Source: Acidimicrobiia bacterium (lineage in GTDB: Bacteria; Actinomycetota; Acidimicrobiia; Acidimicrobiales; CAIXPF01). From it: a stretch of 64,000 bases of DNA. The stretch covers positions 1 to 64,000 of the forward strand of contig CANJRG010000013.1 in assembly GCA_947476745.1 (NCBI GenBank). The letters are read 5' to 3'. Position 1 is the stretch's first letter. Each line of letters starts with the position of its first letter. The notes beneath the pieces are model-generated. The model saw only the letters and a list, made by a program, of their open reading frames with translations, searched no databases and had not been told where the DNA came from. Below, piece by piece: positions 51,308 to 60,171 of the stretch. The position numbers were made by a program, and so were the translations under genes.

Positions 51308-52009
51308 ATGTTGCACCGCGGATCCGGCATCGACGCGCCCCGCAGGGCGACCATCCTGGACACCAGTGCCGGCGCGGTTCGCCTGTCGTTGATCGCCGTG
51401 GTCGCAGCAGGCGCGGCCGGAGGCGGACCGAACCGCGAGGTGTTCTGCATCCCGCCCCTCGACCTCGCCGACGCCGAGGCGACGGGCAAGCCGCTCGATC
51501 CGCAGCTCGTCCGGCTCGACAAGGGTCTGCTCGAGGTCACCATGTTCCGCATGACCGATCCGCCCGGACCCGGCTTCAGGGCCGGCCGGCAGAAGATCGT
51601 CGACGCGCGGACCGGCGCCGTGGTCGACCTGCCCATCGCCGACGCACCCGCCGCGGCCAACCTGGCCACCCGGCCCACGGTCAGCCCGACCGGGCAGGAG
51701 CTGAGCTACACCTCCGACGCGCAGCGCGGCAGGGTCACCATCACGCTCACCGAACCCGTCGGCGGGCGGCGCGTCCTGTTGGATGCCACCGGGCCCGGCA
51801 ACTACACGTACGGCCTCGACAGCGTGTTCTGGTCGCCCGACCTCGAGTGGATCGCCACCGACGACGGTCGGATCCTCGTCATCACCGCCGGGGACACCCC
51901 GCTGGTGCGGGAACTGGTCAACATCCGGGGCGTGGCGTTCGGCGGCGGCGACCCCCGCCGGTCGGGCCTCGCCATCAGCACCGAGGACCTGCTGCGCACT
52001 TCCGGGTGA
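51308..52009 (+). CDS. Beta-propeller-like protein of unknown function
   Basis: A 233-residue protein containing repeated beta-strand patterns similar to TolB/WD-like propeller blades: RPTVSPTGQELSYTSDAQRG, then VFWSPDLEWIATDDGRILV. A hydrophobic stretch (LSLIAVVAAGAAGGG) early on may be a signal peptide, though the N-terminus before it is polar. ATG 51308 is selected over the GTG nine bases upstream. It stands apart from neighbours. No active-site motif is visible, and the family is not recognised. Confidence 0.6.
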   Translation: MLHRGSGIDAPRRATILDTSAGAVRLSLIAVVAAGAAGGGPNREVFCIPPLDLADAEATGKPLDPQLVRLDKGLLEVTMFRMTDPPGPGFRAGRQKIVDARTGAVVDLPIADAPAAANLATRPTVSPTGQELSYTSDAQRGRVTITLTEPVGGRRVLLDATGPGNYTYGLDSVFWSPDLEWIATDDGRILVITAGDTPLVRELVNIRGVAFGGGDPRRSGLAISTEDLLRTSG

Positions 52010-52063
52010 ACGGAGCTCCGACGGCCGGACGATGGGGTCGCGACGCCGAGGCGCCGAAGGCAG

Positions 52064-53236
52064 TCATGGCCCCGCAACGGCGTCGACGGGGTGACCGGCT
52101 CGTCCGGCGAGCAGCTCGTCGATGGCGGCATGCACCGCGGCCGCTCCACATTCGTAGCCGGCGAAGGTGACCTGCTCCAGCGCGCCGCTGCGCAGACCGA
52201 TCTGCACGCCCTCGGACATGGCGAAATCCTCGCCGAGGGTCTGGTCGAACAGGTCGAGGTTGGCCTGTAGGTGGTCCCGGCGCTCGTCGGTGTCCGCCGC
52301 CCAGTCGGCGACGATCAGCTGCTCGCAGATCGTGCGATCGACCGAGACCGGCCATACCGACAGCCACGACAGGTAATCCTGGGTCCAGAAGGTCTGGACG
52401 TTGGGGAACAGGTGATAGGTGACCAGCGCATGGTCCCGCAAGCGCCAACGATCCTGCGGCTCACCGACCAGCCGGCGGATCGAGACCCGGGGGTCGATGC
52501 GGCGGCCGTTGCGGCCGAAACGGTCGTAGAGGCTGCGGTTCGGCTCGAACAGGGGACCGATGTTCTTCCGGTGCAGGACCGGCACGTGGTACATCTCCAG
52601 GAAGTTGTCGAGCAACACCTTCCAGTTGCAGGCGACCTCCCATCGTCGTTGGGCCAGCACGTGGCCCTCCGGTCGCCGAGCCGAGAGATCGGCGCCGAGA
52701 CCACCGATGAGCGCATCGAGGTCGATCGGCGCGCCGCCGACCCTCGGCCGGACGAACACGAAGCCGTGCCGCTCGGCGACCGGTACCGGGGCGAGCGCGA
52801 ACCCGCACGGATCGTGCCCGGCGAACCCCTCTGCCTGCGGCACACCGCGCAGATCGCCCGCCAGGTCGTAGGTCCAGCCGTGGAAGGGACAGGTCAGCCG
52901 GCGAGCGGTTCCGGCGGGCACGGTACAGAGCCTGGCACCCCGATGGCGGCACACGTTGGCGAAGGCGTGCAACCCTGCGTGCTCGTCACGGGTGATCAGC
53001 AACGGCAGTCCGCTGTGGTCGTGGGTGAAGTAGGAACCGGGGCCGGGCAACTGGGCGCTGTGGCCGACCACCACCGGATGGTCCCGGAACAGCATCTCGT
53101 GTTCGGTCGCGAAACGGGACGGGTCGAGGTAGTCGGTAACCGGGCGGCACACCGCCGCAGCGGCGCCATCGCGGGTGTCGGCGGCGATATGGGCCAGCGC
53201 CCGTTCGACGAGGGACAACTCGATGTCGCGCTCCAC
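52064..53236 (-). CDS. Rieske non-haem iron oxygenase, alpha subunit
   Basis: A 390-residue ring-hydroxylating oxygenase subunit. The Rieske ligands are CRH in FANVCRHRGARL and CPFH in TCPFHGWTYDLAG (about 93-118). The catalytic iron site lies in NWKVLLDNFLEMYHVPVLHRKNIG, with its two His (about 205-220). LAGDLRGVPQAEGF is typical of phthalate/carnitine-type members. ATG 53236 is followed, four bases away, by the end of the upstream P450 gene, so the two form an operon and may act on the same substrate. A reductase is not adjacent. Confidence 0.93.
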   Translation of the reverse strand: MERDIELSLVERALAHIAADTRDGAAAAVCRPVTDYLDPSRFATEHEMLFRDHPVVVGHSAQLPGPGSYFTHDHSGLPLLITRDEHAGLHAFANVCRHRGARLCTVPAGTARRLTCPFHGWTYDLAGDLRGVPQAEGFAGHDPCGFALAPVPVAERHGFVFVRPRVGGAPIDLDALIGGLGADLSARRPEGHVLAQRRWEVACNWKVLLDNFLEMYHVPVLHRKNIGPLFEPNRSLYDRFGRNGRRIDPRVSIRRLVGEPQDRWRLRDHALVTYHLFPNVQTFWTQDYLSWLSVWPVSVDRTICEQLIVADWAADTDERRDHLQANLDLFDQTLGEDFAMSEGVQIGLRSGALEQVTFAGYECGAAAVHAAIDELLAGRAGHPVDAVAGP

Positions 53237-53240
53237 CGGT

Positions 53241-54548
53241 TCAGGCTGCCCGCACGGCGATCTCGGCGATGGTGCCGACGTGCAGGTCGGTCAGCCAGCG
53301 CGGTTCGCCGGCCACCTGCAACCGCCCGAGCGTGCCCGAGCGGCCGAGAGCCCGGAAGATGGCCCGCAGCTCCCAGCGCGCCAGGTTGGCGCCGAGGCAG
53401 AAGTGCACGCCATGACCGAAGCCGACGTGCTCGTTGGGGAAACGCCCGACGTCGAGGAGGCCAGGCTGATCGAACACGGCCTCGTCCCGGTTCGCCGACG
53501 GGTACCACAGCACCACCATCTCACCTGCCCGTACCGTGGTGCCGCCCACGGTGGTGTCGCGTTTGGCAGTGCGTACGAACTGGATGACCGGCGACGTGAA
53601 GCGGACCACCTCCTCGACCAGAGTCTCGAGCACCGCCTCGCCCTCAGCGTGGAAACGGGCAACCTGGTCGGGCCGCTCGAGGAGGGCCAACACGCCGCGG
53701 CTGGTGGCGTTGCGGGTGGTCTCGTTGCCGCCGGAGATGAGCAGCTTCAGGTAGCCGTGCAGCTCCTGGTGCAACAGCGGGTCGCCGGCGGGGCGGGACT
53801 GCACCAGTTGGGTGGCGAGGTCGTCGCCGGGATGGGCCCGCTTGTGGGCGATGACCTCGTCGATGTAGGCGTGGAACTCGCCGTGCAGCCGCTTACGCAA
53901 GGCCCGACGGTCCTCACCGGGCTGCGCCCAGCGCATGGTGTCGACGTCGAACATGGCGTCGGTCCAGCGATGGATGTCGGCCCAGTCCGATGCCGGCAGG
54001 CCGAGCATGGAACAGATCGTGGCCAGCGGCAGCTTCACCGCCAGGTCGTTGACCAGACAGACCTCGCCGCCGTCGGCCAGCTTGGCGTCGAAGCCGGCCA
54101 CGATGTCGGCGGCGGTGGCGTCGAGCTCGGCGGCCATACGCCGGCAACGGGCCGGGGTGAAGCTGCGGGCCATCAGCGAACGGAGACGCCCGTGACCGGC
54201 GGCGTCGAGGTAGATCATGTCGTCGACGACGTCGGGATCCCACCCGTGCAGGTCGGCCTTGCGCAGCTTCGCGGTGCGGGCCCGGGCGTTGTAGTCCTGC
54301 CCGGCGTACCGCAACTGGGGGCCGCCGTTGATGAACGTGGAGGGATCCGCGCTGACGGCGCGCACGTCGGCATAGCGGGTGACCATCCACGCGGGGTCGA
54401 TGCCGGGCCGCTCGTACCAGTAGACGGGAGCCTCCCGCCGCAGTCGCGCCCAGCCTTCCCAGGGGTAGCCGTGACGGTGCCAGGCATCGATGTCATGCAA
54501 CTCGATGTCGTTCAGCCCTGCCTGCGATCTGCCCGTCTGCGTGCCCAT
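53241..54548 (-). CDS. Cytochrome P450
   Basis: A 435-residue bacterial P450. The I-helix motif is LLISGGNETTRNATS, the ExxR-region is EEVVRFTSPVI and the haem loop is FGHGVHFCLGANLARWELR with the axial Cys. It resembles the CYP124/125/142-like group (sterol and methyl-branched lipid hydroxylases) in FGxGxHxCLGxxLAR and ISGGNETTR. ATG 54548 (MGTQTGRSQAG) is used. It is the first gene of a P450-Rieske pair on the minus strand, four bases apart. It needs a ferredoxin/reductase from elsewhere. Substrate unknown; steroid or lipid oxidation fits the many acyl-CoA genes in the window. Confidence 0.92.
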   Translation of the reverse strand: MGTQTGRSQAGLNDIELHDIDAWHRHGYPWEGWARLRREAPVYWYERPGIDPAWMVTRYADVRAVSADPSTFINGGPQLRYAGQDYNARARTAKLRKADLHGWDPDVVDDMIYLDAAGHGRLRSLMARSFTPARCRRMAAELDATAADIVAGFDAKLADGGEVCLVNDLAVKLPLATICSMLGLPASDWADIHRWTDAMFDVDTMRWAQPGEDRRALRKRLHGEFHAYIDEVIAHKRAHPGDDLATQLVQSRPAGDPLLHQELHGYLKLLISGGNETTRNATSRGVLALLERPDQVARFHAEGEAVLETLVEEVVRFTSPVIQFVRTAKRDTTVGGTTVRAGEMVVLWYPSANRDEAVFDQPGLLDVGRFPNEHVGFGHGVHFCLGANLARWELRAIFRALGRSGTLGRLQVAGEPRWLTDLHVGTIAEIAVRAA

Positions 54549-54569
54549 GTCCGATCCCCTTCCCGGCAA

Positions 54570-54889
54570 TCGGCCGAAGACACGGATTCTATTTGGAACA
54601 TCGGCCGGACGGTCGGCGAACCAGACATCGCGCCGGGGGCGATCCGCCGCCCGGTGGACACAGGGCGAATCTGCGCCTGCCGGTGTGTCGGCCGAGTCGC
54701 GGCTCGGCGTAGCGCCGACGCCGCGACCCGGTCAAACCATCCCGTGTACCAGAGAAGGGCCGATTACCTTGCCCTCCACCTACGGCACACCGGCGGATGG
54801 CGGATGGCGGATATCGCCTACTGAGAAGTCGATGTCACTCGACTGAACTCCGAGCGCCACTTGCGCTGAAATCTCGGAGTCACTCGACA
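54570..54889. other. Intergenic region, nrdJ 3' end
   Basis: About 320 bases without a gene. It holds a strong nested hairpin at 54847-54880 just after nrdJ (see below) and a 10-bp direct repeat GTCACTCGAC (54834-54843, 54879-54888). The remainder is unremarkable. Confidence 0.5.
54847..54880 (-). terminator. Nested hairpin downstream of nrdJ
   Basis: ACTCCGAG (54847-54854) pairs with CTCGGAGT (54873-54880), enclosing an inner AGCGC-cactt-GCGCT hairpin. It begins ten bases after the nrdJ stop codon on the minus strand. No T-run follows, so it may be a Rho-assisted terminator or a 3'-end stabiliser. Confidence 0.5.
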
Positions 54890-57670
54890 TCAGCTGCAGC
54901 CGCTGGTCGTGCCGCAACTTGGGCAGGCGTGGCAGGAGCCGGCACGCATCATCTGGACACCGCACTGCATGCACATCGGGGCATCCGAGTGGCGGAAGGT
55001 CGGACGAGCGAGCTGCAGCTGCAACTCCTCCACCGACGGCACCGACGGCGGGTCGGCCGGGATCTCGGAACCCTGGCGGGTCTCGACCGCGGTCTCCTCG
55101 ACACCCGGCAGCGTCTGCTGCGTGCGCTCACCCGTGGTGTAGATGCTGAGCTCAGCCCGCTCCTCGAAGCTGAGGTACTCCACCGCGAGCCGCCGGAAGA
55201 GGTAGTCCATCAGGCTGGTGGCGATGCGGATGTCCGGATCGTCGGTCATGCCCGCCGGTTCGAAACGCATCCCGGTGAAGGCCTCGACGAACGCCCGGGG
55301 GGGCACGCCGTACTGCAAGCCGTAGCTGACCGCTATGGCGAAGGCGTCCATGATGCCGGCGAGGGTGGAGCCCTGCTTGGACACCCGGATGAACAACTCG
55401 CCGGGACGGCCGTCGGCGTACTCGGCAACGGTCACGAAGCCCTTGCAGTCGGCCACCCGGAAGTCGAAGGTCCGCGACGCACGGCTGCGGGGCAGCTTCT
55501 CGCGCACCGGCTTGTGGACGATCTTCTCGATGATCCGCTCCACCGGCTCCATCACCGCCGCCGTGACCACGCCGTCGGCCCCGTCCTTCTTGGCGGTAGA
55601 GAGTGGCTGGGCCACCTTGCAGTTGTCGCGATAGATGGCCACCGCCTTCACGCCGAGTTTCCAGGCGTCGATGTGCAGCTGCTCCACGTCTTCGATCGTG
55701 ACGTCCTCGGGCATGTTGACGGTCTTCGAAATGGCCCCCGAGATGAACGGCTGCACCGCGCCCATCATCCGTACGTGGCCAAGGTGATGGATGACGTTGT
55801 CACCCATCGAACAGGCGAAGACCGGCAGATCGCCCGCCTTCAGGAACGGGGCACCGACGATGGTCTTGTGTTCGTCGATGTAGGCGACGACGGCGTCGAC
55901 CTCGTTGGGCCGGTAGCCGAGCCGGCGCAGGGCACGGGGCACGGTCTGATTGACGATCGACATCGTGCCGCCGCCGACCAGCTTCTTGAACTTGCACAGA
56001 CCGAGATCGGGCTCGACACCCGTGGTGTCGCAGTCCATCATCAGGCCAATGGTGCCGGTGGGGGCCAGCACCGACGCCTGGGAGTTGCGCACGCCCACCA
56101 GCTCAGCGAGCTCGCACGCGTTGTCCCAGGACGCCTGGGCGGCGGCGAGCAGGTCGGCCGGGACCAACTCCTCGTCGATCTGGGCCGCTGCGGCTCGGTG
56201 CATGCCGAGCACGTCGAGCATCGGCTCGCGGTTTTCGTGGTAGCCGGCGAAGGGTCCCATCCGTGCCGCTGTGCGGGCCGATGTGTAGTAGGCGTGGCCG
56301 GTCATCAGCGAGGTGATGGAAGCGGCCAACGCACGACCGGTGTCGGAGTCGTACGGGAGCCCGAGCGCCATCAGCAGCGCGCCGAGGTTGGCGTAGCCGA
56401 GGCCGAGCTGGCGGAATCTGCGGGAGTTCTCGGCGATGGGCTCGGTGGGATAGTCGGCGTTGCCGACGAGGATCTCCTGGGCGGTGAACACGACCTCCAC
56501 CGCTGCCCGGAACCCATCGATGTCGAAGTGGTCGCGATCGTCGAGGAAGGTCAGCAGGTTGAGGCTGGCCAGGTTGCAGGCCGAGTTGTCGATGTGCATG
56601 TACTCCGAGCACGGATTGGACCCGTTGATCCGCCCGGTGTTCGATGCCGTGTGCCACCGGTTGATGGTGGTGTCGAACTGCATGCCCGGGTCCGCGCACT
56701 CCCAGGTTGCGGTGGAGATCTCACGCATGAGCTGGCGGGCCTTCATGACCTTCACCGTCTCGCCGGTCTTGACCGACTTGAGAGCCCACACGCCGTCATC
56801 GAGCACCGACTGCATGAACTCGTCCGTCACCCGGACCGAGTTGTTGGCGTTCTGGTATTGGATGGAGTGGCTGTCGGCTCCGTCGAGGTCCATGTCGAAT
56901 CCGGCATCACGCAGCACGCGCGCCTTGCGCTCCTCGACGGCCTTGCACCAGATGAACTCCTCGACGTCGGGATGGTCGGCGTTGAGGATCACCATTTTCG
57001 CGGCCCGGCGGGTCTTCCCACCGCTCTTGATGGTGCCGGCGGAGGCGTCGGCACCCCGCATGAAGCTCACCGGGCCGGAGGCCGTGCCACCACCCTTGAG
57101 CGCCTCGAGCGAGGAGCGGATACGGCTGAGATTGATGCCGGCCCCCGAGCCACCCTTGAAGATGTTTCCCTCCTCCACGTACCAGTTGAGGATGGAGTCC
57201 ATCGTGTCCTCGACGGAGAGGATGAAGCAGGCCGAGGCCTGCTGCGGCACGCCCTCGACGCCGATGTTGAACCACACCGGGGAGTTGAAGGCAGCCCGCT
57301 GGGTGACGATGAGGTACTTCAGCTCGTCGCTGAATGCACGGGCTTCGGCGTCGTCGGTGAAGTAGCCGTCACGCAAGCCCCATGCCGTGATGGTGTTCAC
57401 GACGCGATCGGCGACCTGGCGCAGGGACCACTCGCGATCGGGACCCTCGAGCGGGCCACGGAAGTACTTCTGGGCCACGATGTTGGTGGCGTTGAGCGAC
57501 CATCCGAGCGGGAACTCCACGCCGAGCTGCTCGAAGGCCACGGCACCGTCGCGGTAGTTGGTGATACGGGCGTCGCGGCGCTCCCAGCCGACCTGGCTGT
57601 AGGGGGCGATGCCTTCGGCCGTGAAGTGTCGGCGTATGCCGATTCCTACCTGTTCGGGTGCGACGGCCAT
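54890..57670 (-). CDS. nrdJ: Vitamin B12-dependent (class II) ribonucleoside-diphosphate reductase
   Basis: A 926-residue class II ribonucleotide reductase, which converts ribonucleotides to deoxyribonucleotides using adenosylcobalamin. The large catalytic barrel shows the NSPVWFNIGV, GGSGAGINLSRIRSS and RINGSNPCSEYMH segments, with the Cys and Glu of the active site in NPCSE. SVLAPTGTIGLMMDCDTTGVEP is also conserved. The C-terminal zinc-ribbon-like end (CMQCGVQ...CHACPSCG) is the thioredoxin-interacting region. ATG 57670 begins MAVAPEQVGIG. It is the only ribonucleotide reductase in the window. Two NrdR-box-like sites lie upstream, and nrdR is the next gene upstream. Confidence 0.96.
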   Translation of the reverse strand: MAVAPEQVGIGIRRHFTAEGIAPYSQVGWERRDARITNYRDGAVAFEQLGVEFPLGWSLNATNIVAQKYFRGPLEGPDREWSLRQVADRVVNTITAWGLRDGYFTDDAEARAFSDELKYLIVTQRAAFNSPVWFNIGVEGVPQQASACFILSVEDTMDSILNWYVEEGNIFKGGSGAGINLSRIRSSLEALKGGGTASGPVSFMRGADASAGTIKSGGKTRRAAKMVILNADHPDVEEFIWCKAVEERKARVLRDAGFDMDLDGADSHSIQYQNANNSVRVTDEFMQSVLDDGVWALKSVKTGETVKVMKARQLMREISTATWECADPGMQFDTTINRWHTASNTGRINGSNPCSEYMHIDNSACNLASLNLLTFLDDRDHFDIDGFRAAVEVVFTAQEILVGNADYPTEPIAENSRRFRQLGLGYANLGALLMALGLPYDSDTGRALAASITSLMTGHAYYTSARTAARMGPFAGYHENREPMLDVLGMHRAAAAQIDEELVPADLLAAAQASWDNACELAELVGVRNSQASVLAPTGTIGLMMDCDTTGVEPDLGLCKFKKLVGGGTMSIVNQTVPRALRRLGYRPNEVDAVVAYIDEHKTIVGAPFLKAGDLPVFACSMGDNVIHHLGHVRMMGAVQPFISGAISKTVNMPEDVTIEDVEQLHIDAWKLGVKAVAIYRDNCKVAQPLSTAKKDGADGVVTAAVMEPVERIIEKIVHKPVREKLPRSRASRTFDFRVADCKGFVTVAEYADGRPGELFIRVSKQGSTLAGIMDAFAIAVSYGLQYGVPPRAFVEAFTGMRFEPAGMTDDPDIRIATSLMDYLFRRLAVEYLSFEERAELSIYTTGERTQQTLPGVEETAVETRQGSEIPADPPSVPSVEELQLQLARPTFRHSDAPMCMQCGVQMMRAGSCHACPSCGTTSGCS

Positions 57671-57807
57671 GGGTGAACTCCTGAAGGTCTCGATCGGTGA
57701 CTGGTTACTCGGGTGCCGGACGGCGGCAACATGGACAGCTCGGTCGACGCACACCGACTACTGCCCGGCGCCGGATCGGCGTGGGTTTCGACTTCGACCA
57801 CCACAGG

Positions 57808-57823
57808 ACACAACATGTTGTGC
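57808..57823. promoter_or_regulatory. NrdR box 1
   Basis: ACACAACATGTTGTGC matches the NrdR-box consensus ACACWATATMTWGTGT at most positions and is near-palindromic. It lies about 140 bases upstream of nrdJ; the cognate repressor gene nrdR is next on the chromosome. Confidence 0.75.
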
Positions 57824-57848
57824 CTGATGACGACCGAGCCAAGAATGC

Positions 57849-57864
57849 GTACTAGATGCAGTGC
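57849..57864. promoter_or_regulatory. NrdR box 2
   Basis: GTACTAGATGCAGTGC keeps the ACTA-AT--AGTG core of the NrdR consensus. It begins 41 bases from the first box, about four helical turns, matching the phased double boxes bound by NrdR tetramers. It is weaker than box 1. Confidence 0.6.
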
Positions 57865-58358
57865 GAATTACAGCATTGAAATTGCAGCCGTGTCAACGGC
57901 GACCGGGGGACCGACCGGAACCCATCCGCAGAGCACGAGTGGCCACAACGACCCGCCGAAGAGGACCCGGGGCCGATGACCAGGCAGAAGGCCCGACACG
58001 CACCATCGTCAGGCTCAACACCCGTCGATCGTCCACAATCGGCCTTCCCCAGAAGTCGCCCACCCAGACATGATGCAGACGCCAACCACCATCCGGTCAC
58101 CGTCCCCGCAGCCCGCTTTCGGCACAGATCACCCTAAGTGGGGAGCCCTGTGGGCAGGAAGGGGATGACCCTGTGAATTACCGGGAAGTTCTGGGGATAG
58201 GAGGGCCGAAGCTGCGGATAACGAAGGAGTATCCACAGCCCGATGCAAGAGTGACGTCAGCGGGAACCATCCAGTTGCCGAGCTGCAGACAGGCCGAGCC
58301 CTCACGGCGAGACCTCGGCGGTCCGGACGGACCGGCACAGCCGCCAGCAGAAGGGCCG

Positions 58359-58826
58359 TTACGCCGGTTCGAGGCCCTCGCCGGCCTCGAGCAGCCGGAG
58401 CTCCCGGGCGAAGTCCTCGGCGTCGTCGAAACCCTTGTAGACGCTGGCGAACCGCAGATACGAGACATGGTCGTGCTGGCGTAGCCGCTCGAGAACTGCC
58501 CGCCCGATCTCCTCGGTGCTCATGAGCGGCTCGGCTCGTCCGGCCAACGCCTCGATCTCTTCGGCAATGCGCTCGACATCGTCGCGATCGACCGGCCGAC
58601 CCTTGGTGGCCGCCACCAGGCCCGACGTGATCTTGCGCCGCTCGAACGGCACACGCTGCCCCGAGCGTTTGCGAACACGCACCACCCTCAGCTCGAAGCG
58701 CTCGAACGTGGTGAACCGGTAGCCGCAGTCCCCACAGGACCTCCGCCGCCGCACGACTGCGCCGTCGTCGGCCGATCGGGAGTCGGCCACTCGAGTGTCT
58801 TCGGCTCCACATGCAGGACAACGCAC
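58359..58826 (-). CDS. nrdR: Transcriptional repressor NrdR
   Basis: A 155-residue repressor of ribonucleotide reductase genes. The N-terminal zinc ribbon is intact: VRCPACGAEDTRVADSR and RRSCGDCGYRFTTFERFE (Cys pairs at about 3/6 and 31/34). The ATP-cone domain follows (VVRVRKRSGQRVPFERRKI, then YLRFASVYKGFDDAEDF). It senses ATP/dATP. GTG 58826 gives the standard VRCPACG start. It lies directly downstream of the LysM gene and upstream of nrdJ, as in mycobacteria for the first pair. Confidence 0.96.
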   Translation of the reverse strand: MRCPACGAEDTRVADSRSADDGAVVRRRRSCGDCGYRFTTFERFELRVVRVRKRSGQRVPFERRKITSGLVAATKGRPVDRDDVERIAEEIEALAGRAEPLMSTEEIGRAVLERLRQHDHVSYLRFASVYKGFDDAEDFARELRLLEAGEGLEPA

Positions 58827-58877
58827 GAGCGGGGAGGTTACTGGCCCACGGAGATGCCGGTGAAGCAACCCGACAGC

Positions 58878-59339
58878 TCATCGGCCTGCGGCGTACCAGG
58901 CGGCCGGAACCCGAACGGGCCGGCCGGCCACGAGTCCGCTCCCACCGTTCAGCCGGGTCAACTCGTCAAGCGAACGCCGGACGTCGCCGTTGGGGCCGAG
59001 CGCCACAGCCAGGGACCACAACGTCTCCCCCGGGGTCGCGTCGTGCACCACGACCGCCACATCGGGCGTGCGCCCGAACTGCGTTGCCGGCGAGACCACC
59101 AACATCGCACCGAGGGCAGCCACCAGCTGCCAGGCGCCGACGAGGAGTCCAACGAGGACCAGTACCGCTGCCGCCCGGCGGCGGTAGAAGTGCCACTGCA
59201 GCACCGAGGACGACCGCGTAGCCGTTCGGCGCTGGGCCAACGACACCACCTCGCAGCGGGAGCCGCCGGGCTGGGTGGCAGGGGCAGCGACGGAGGTCGA
59301 CTCGGCAAGAGCGGTAGGAGCGAGCATCAACGAGGCCAT
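58878..59339 (-). CDS. LysM-domain cell-division regulator beside lexA (ChiZ/YneA-like)
   Basis: A 153-residue protein with one membrane helix (AAAVLVLVGLLVGAWQLVAALGAML, about 56-80) and a C-terminal LysM domain: VVHDATPGETLWSLAVALGPNGDVRRSLDELTRLNG. The layout, divergent from lexA and followed by nrdR, equals that of M. tuberculosis Rv2719c (ChiZ) and Streptomyces equivalents, which delay division after DNA damage. ATG 59339 has GAGGATG upstream; an ATG at 59405 is an alternative. Two LexA-type boxes lie between it and lexA, so SOS control is expected. Confidence 0.9.
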   Translation of the reverse strand: MASLMLAPTALAESTSVAAPATQPGGSRCEVVSLAQRRTATRSSSVLQWHFYRRRAAAVLVLVGLLVGAWQLVAALGAMLVVSPATQFGRTPDVAVVVHDATPGETLWSLAVALGPNGDVRRSLDELTRLNGGSGLVAGRPVRVPAAWYAAGR

Positions 59340-59465
59340 GACGGCATCCTCCTCGAGAGGTGTGACAACGAAGCGGCTGAGTCGACTGGGGGGCAGCACT
59401 GCCACCGGGCCGCTCGGGCGCGGCGTGGATCGAACGCAGGTTCCACCACCCGGACACCATATTCA

Positions 59466-59509
59466 CGTACACTTGTTCGTAGTCAAGAGGTTTGGCGAAC
59501 AATTGTTCG
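59466..59509. promoter_or_regulatory. Two SOS (LexA) boxes
   Basis: CGAACAATTGTTCG (59496-59509) is a perfect 14-bp palindrome of the actinobacterial/Gram-positive LexA box CGAAC-N4-GTTCG. CGTACACTTGTTCG (59466-59479) has one deviation in the CGAAC/GTTCG half-sites. They lie between the divergent LysM gene and lexA; the perfect one is 27 bases upstream of the lexA ATG, indicating autoregulation. Confidence 0.9.
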
Positions 59510-59535
59510 ATTCGATCCCGCACAGGAGTGGCGTC

Positions 59536-60165
59536 ATGCCCACCCATAAACTGACCACCCGCCAGCAGGCCATCCTCGATGTCATCGAACGACAGGTGGC
59601 CGCTAAGGGGTACCCACCCTCGGTCCGCGAGATCGGCGAGGCCGTAGGCCTGGGCTCGCCGTCGACGGTGCACGCCCACCTCTCAACCCTCGAACGACTC
59701 GGCTACCTCCGTCGGGACCCGACCAAACCTCGTGCCATCGAGGTCTGCCAGGACCCGTCGCTGGGCGGGACGGAACGTCGCCCCTCGCGCCTGATCCCTT
59801 TGCTGGGCGATGTCGCCGCCGGCACGAACGTGCTGGCACAGGAGAACATCGAGGAGCTGGTCCCGATGCCCGCCGACTTCACCGGCGAGGGCGATCTGTT
59901 CATGCTGCGGGTCCGCGGGGATTCGATGATCGAAGCGGCGGTCCTCGACGGCGATTTCGTGGTCGCCCGGGCCCAGAAGGACGCGGCGAGCGGTGACATG
60001 GTGGTGGCCGGCATCCCGGGCGAGGAGGCCACCGTGAAGTTCTTCAGCCGACGACGGGACCGGGTCGTGCTGACCCCGGCCAACAGCCGGCTCAGCCCGA
60101 TGGAGTTCAGCCCCCAGGATGTCGCCATCTACGGCAAGGTCGTCAGCGTCCTCCGACGGCTGTGA
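59536..60165 (+). CDS. lexA: LexA repressor
   Basis: A 209-residue SOS repressor. The winged HTH is in LTTRQQAILDVIERQVAAKGYPPSVREIGEAVGLGSPSTVHAHLSTLERLGYLRRDP. The self-cleavage site is VAAGTNV (Ala-Gly bond, about residue 91). The catalytic dyad is Ser in VRGDSMIEAAVLDGD and Lys in EEATVKFF. ATG 59536 with AGGAG upstream is the natural start; the longer frame is a shadow. It is divergent from the LysM SOS gene and controls it and itself through the boxes in between. Confidence 0.97.
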   Translation: MPTHKLTTRQQAILDVIERQVAAKGYPPSVREIGEAVGLGSPSTVHAHLSTLERLGYLRRDPTKPRAIEVCQDPSLGGTERRPSRLIPLLGDVAAGTNVLAQENIEELVPMPADFTGEGDLFMLRVRGDSMIEAAVLDGDFVVARAQKDAASGDMVVAGIPGEEATVKFFSRRRDRVVLTPANSRLSPMEFSPQDVAIYGKVVSVLRRL

Positions 60166-60171
60166 GCGAGC

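Larger units (their letters stand above)
57671..58358. other. Intergenic region upstream of nrdJ
   Basis: Nearly 690 bases. It contains the two probable NrdR boxes (57808-57823, 57849-57864) and, near 58213-58237, two DnaA-box-like nonamers. No gene or RNA gene was recognised in the rest. Confidence 0.5.

Noticed and set aside
54797-57676. Long plus-strand frame (about 960 codons) antisense to nrdJ
   Set aside because: It is an open frame caused by high GC at third positions. No domain is recognised, and the minus-strand nrdJ is unmistakable.
57671-58150. Cobalamin riboswitch for nrdJ
   Set aside because: No B12-box (GCCACTG) or matching folding blocks were found in the leader on the nrdJ strand.
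58142-58240. Chromosomal replication origin
   Set aside because: Only two imperfect DnaA boxes, no AT-rich unwinding region, and no dnaA/dnaN nearby.
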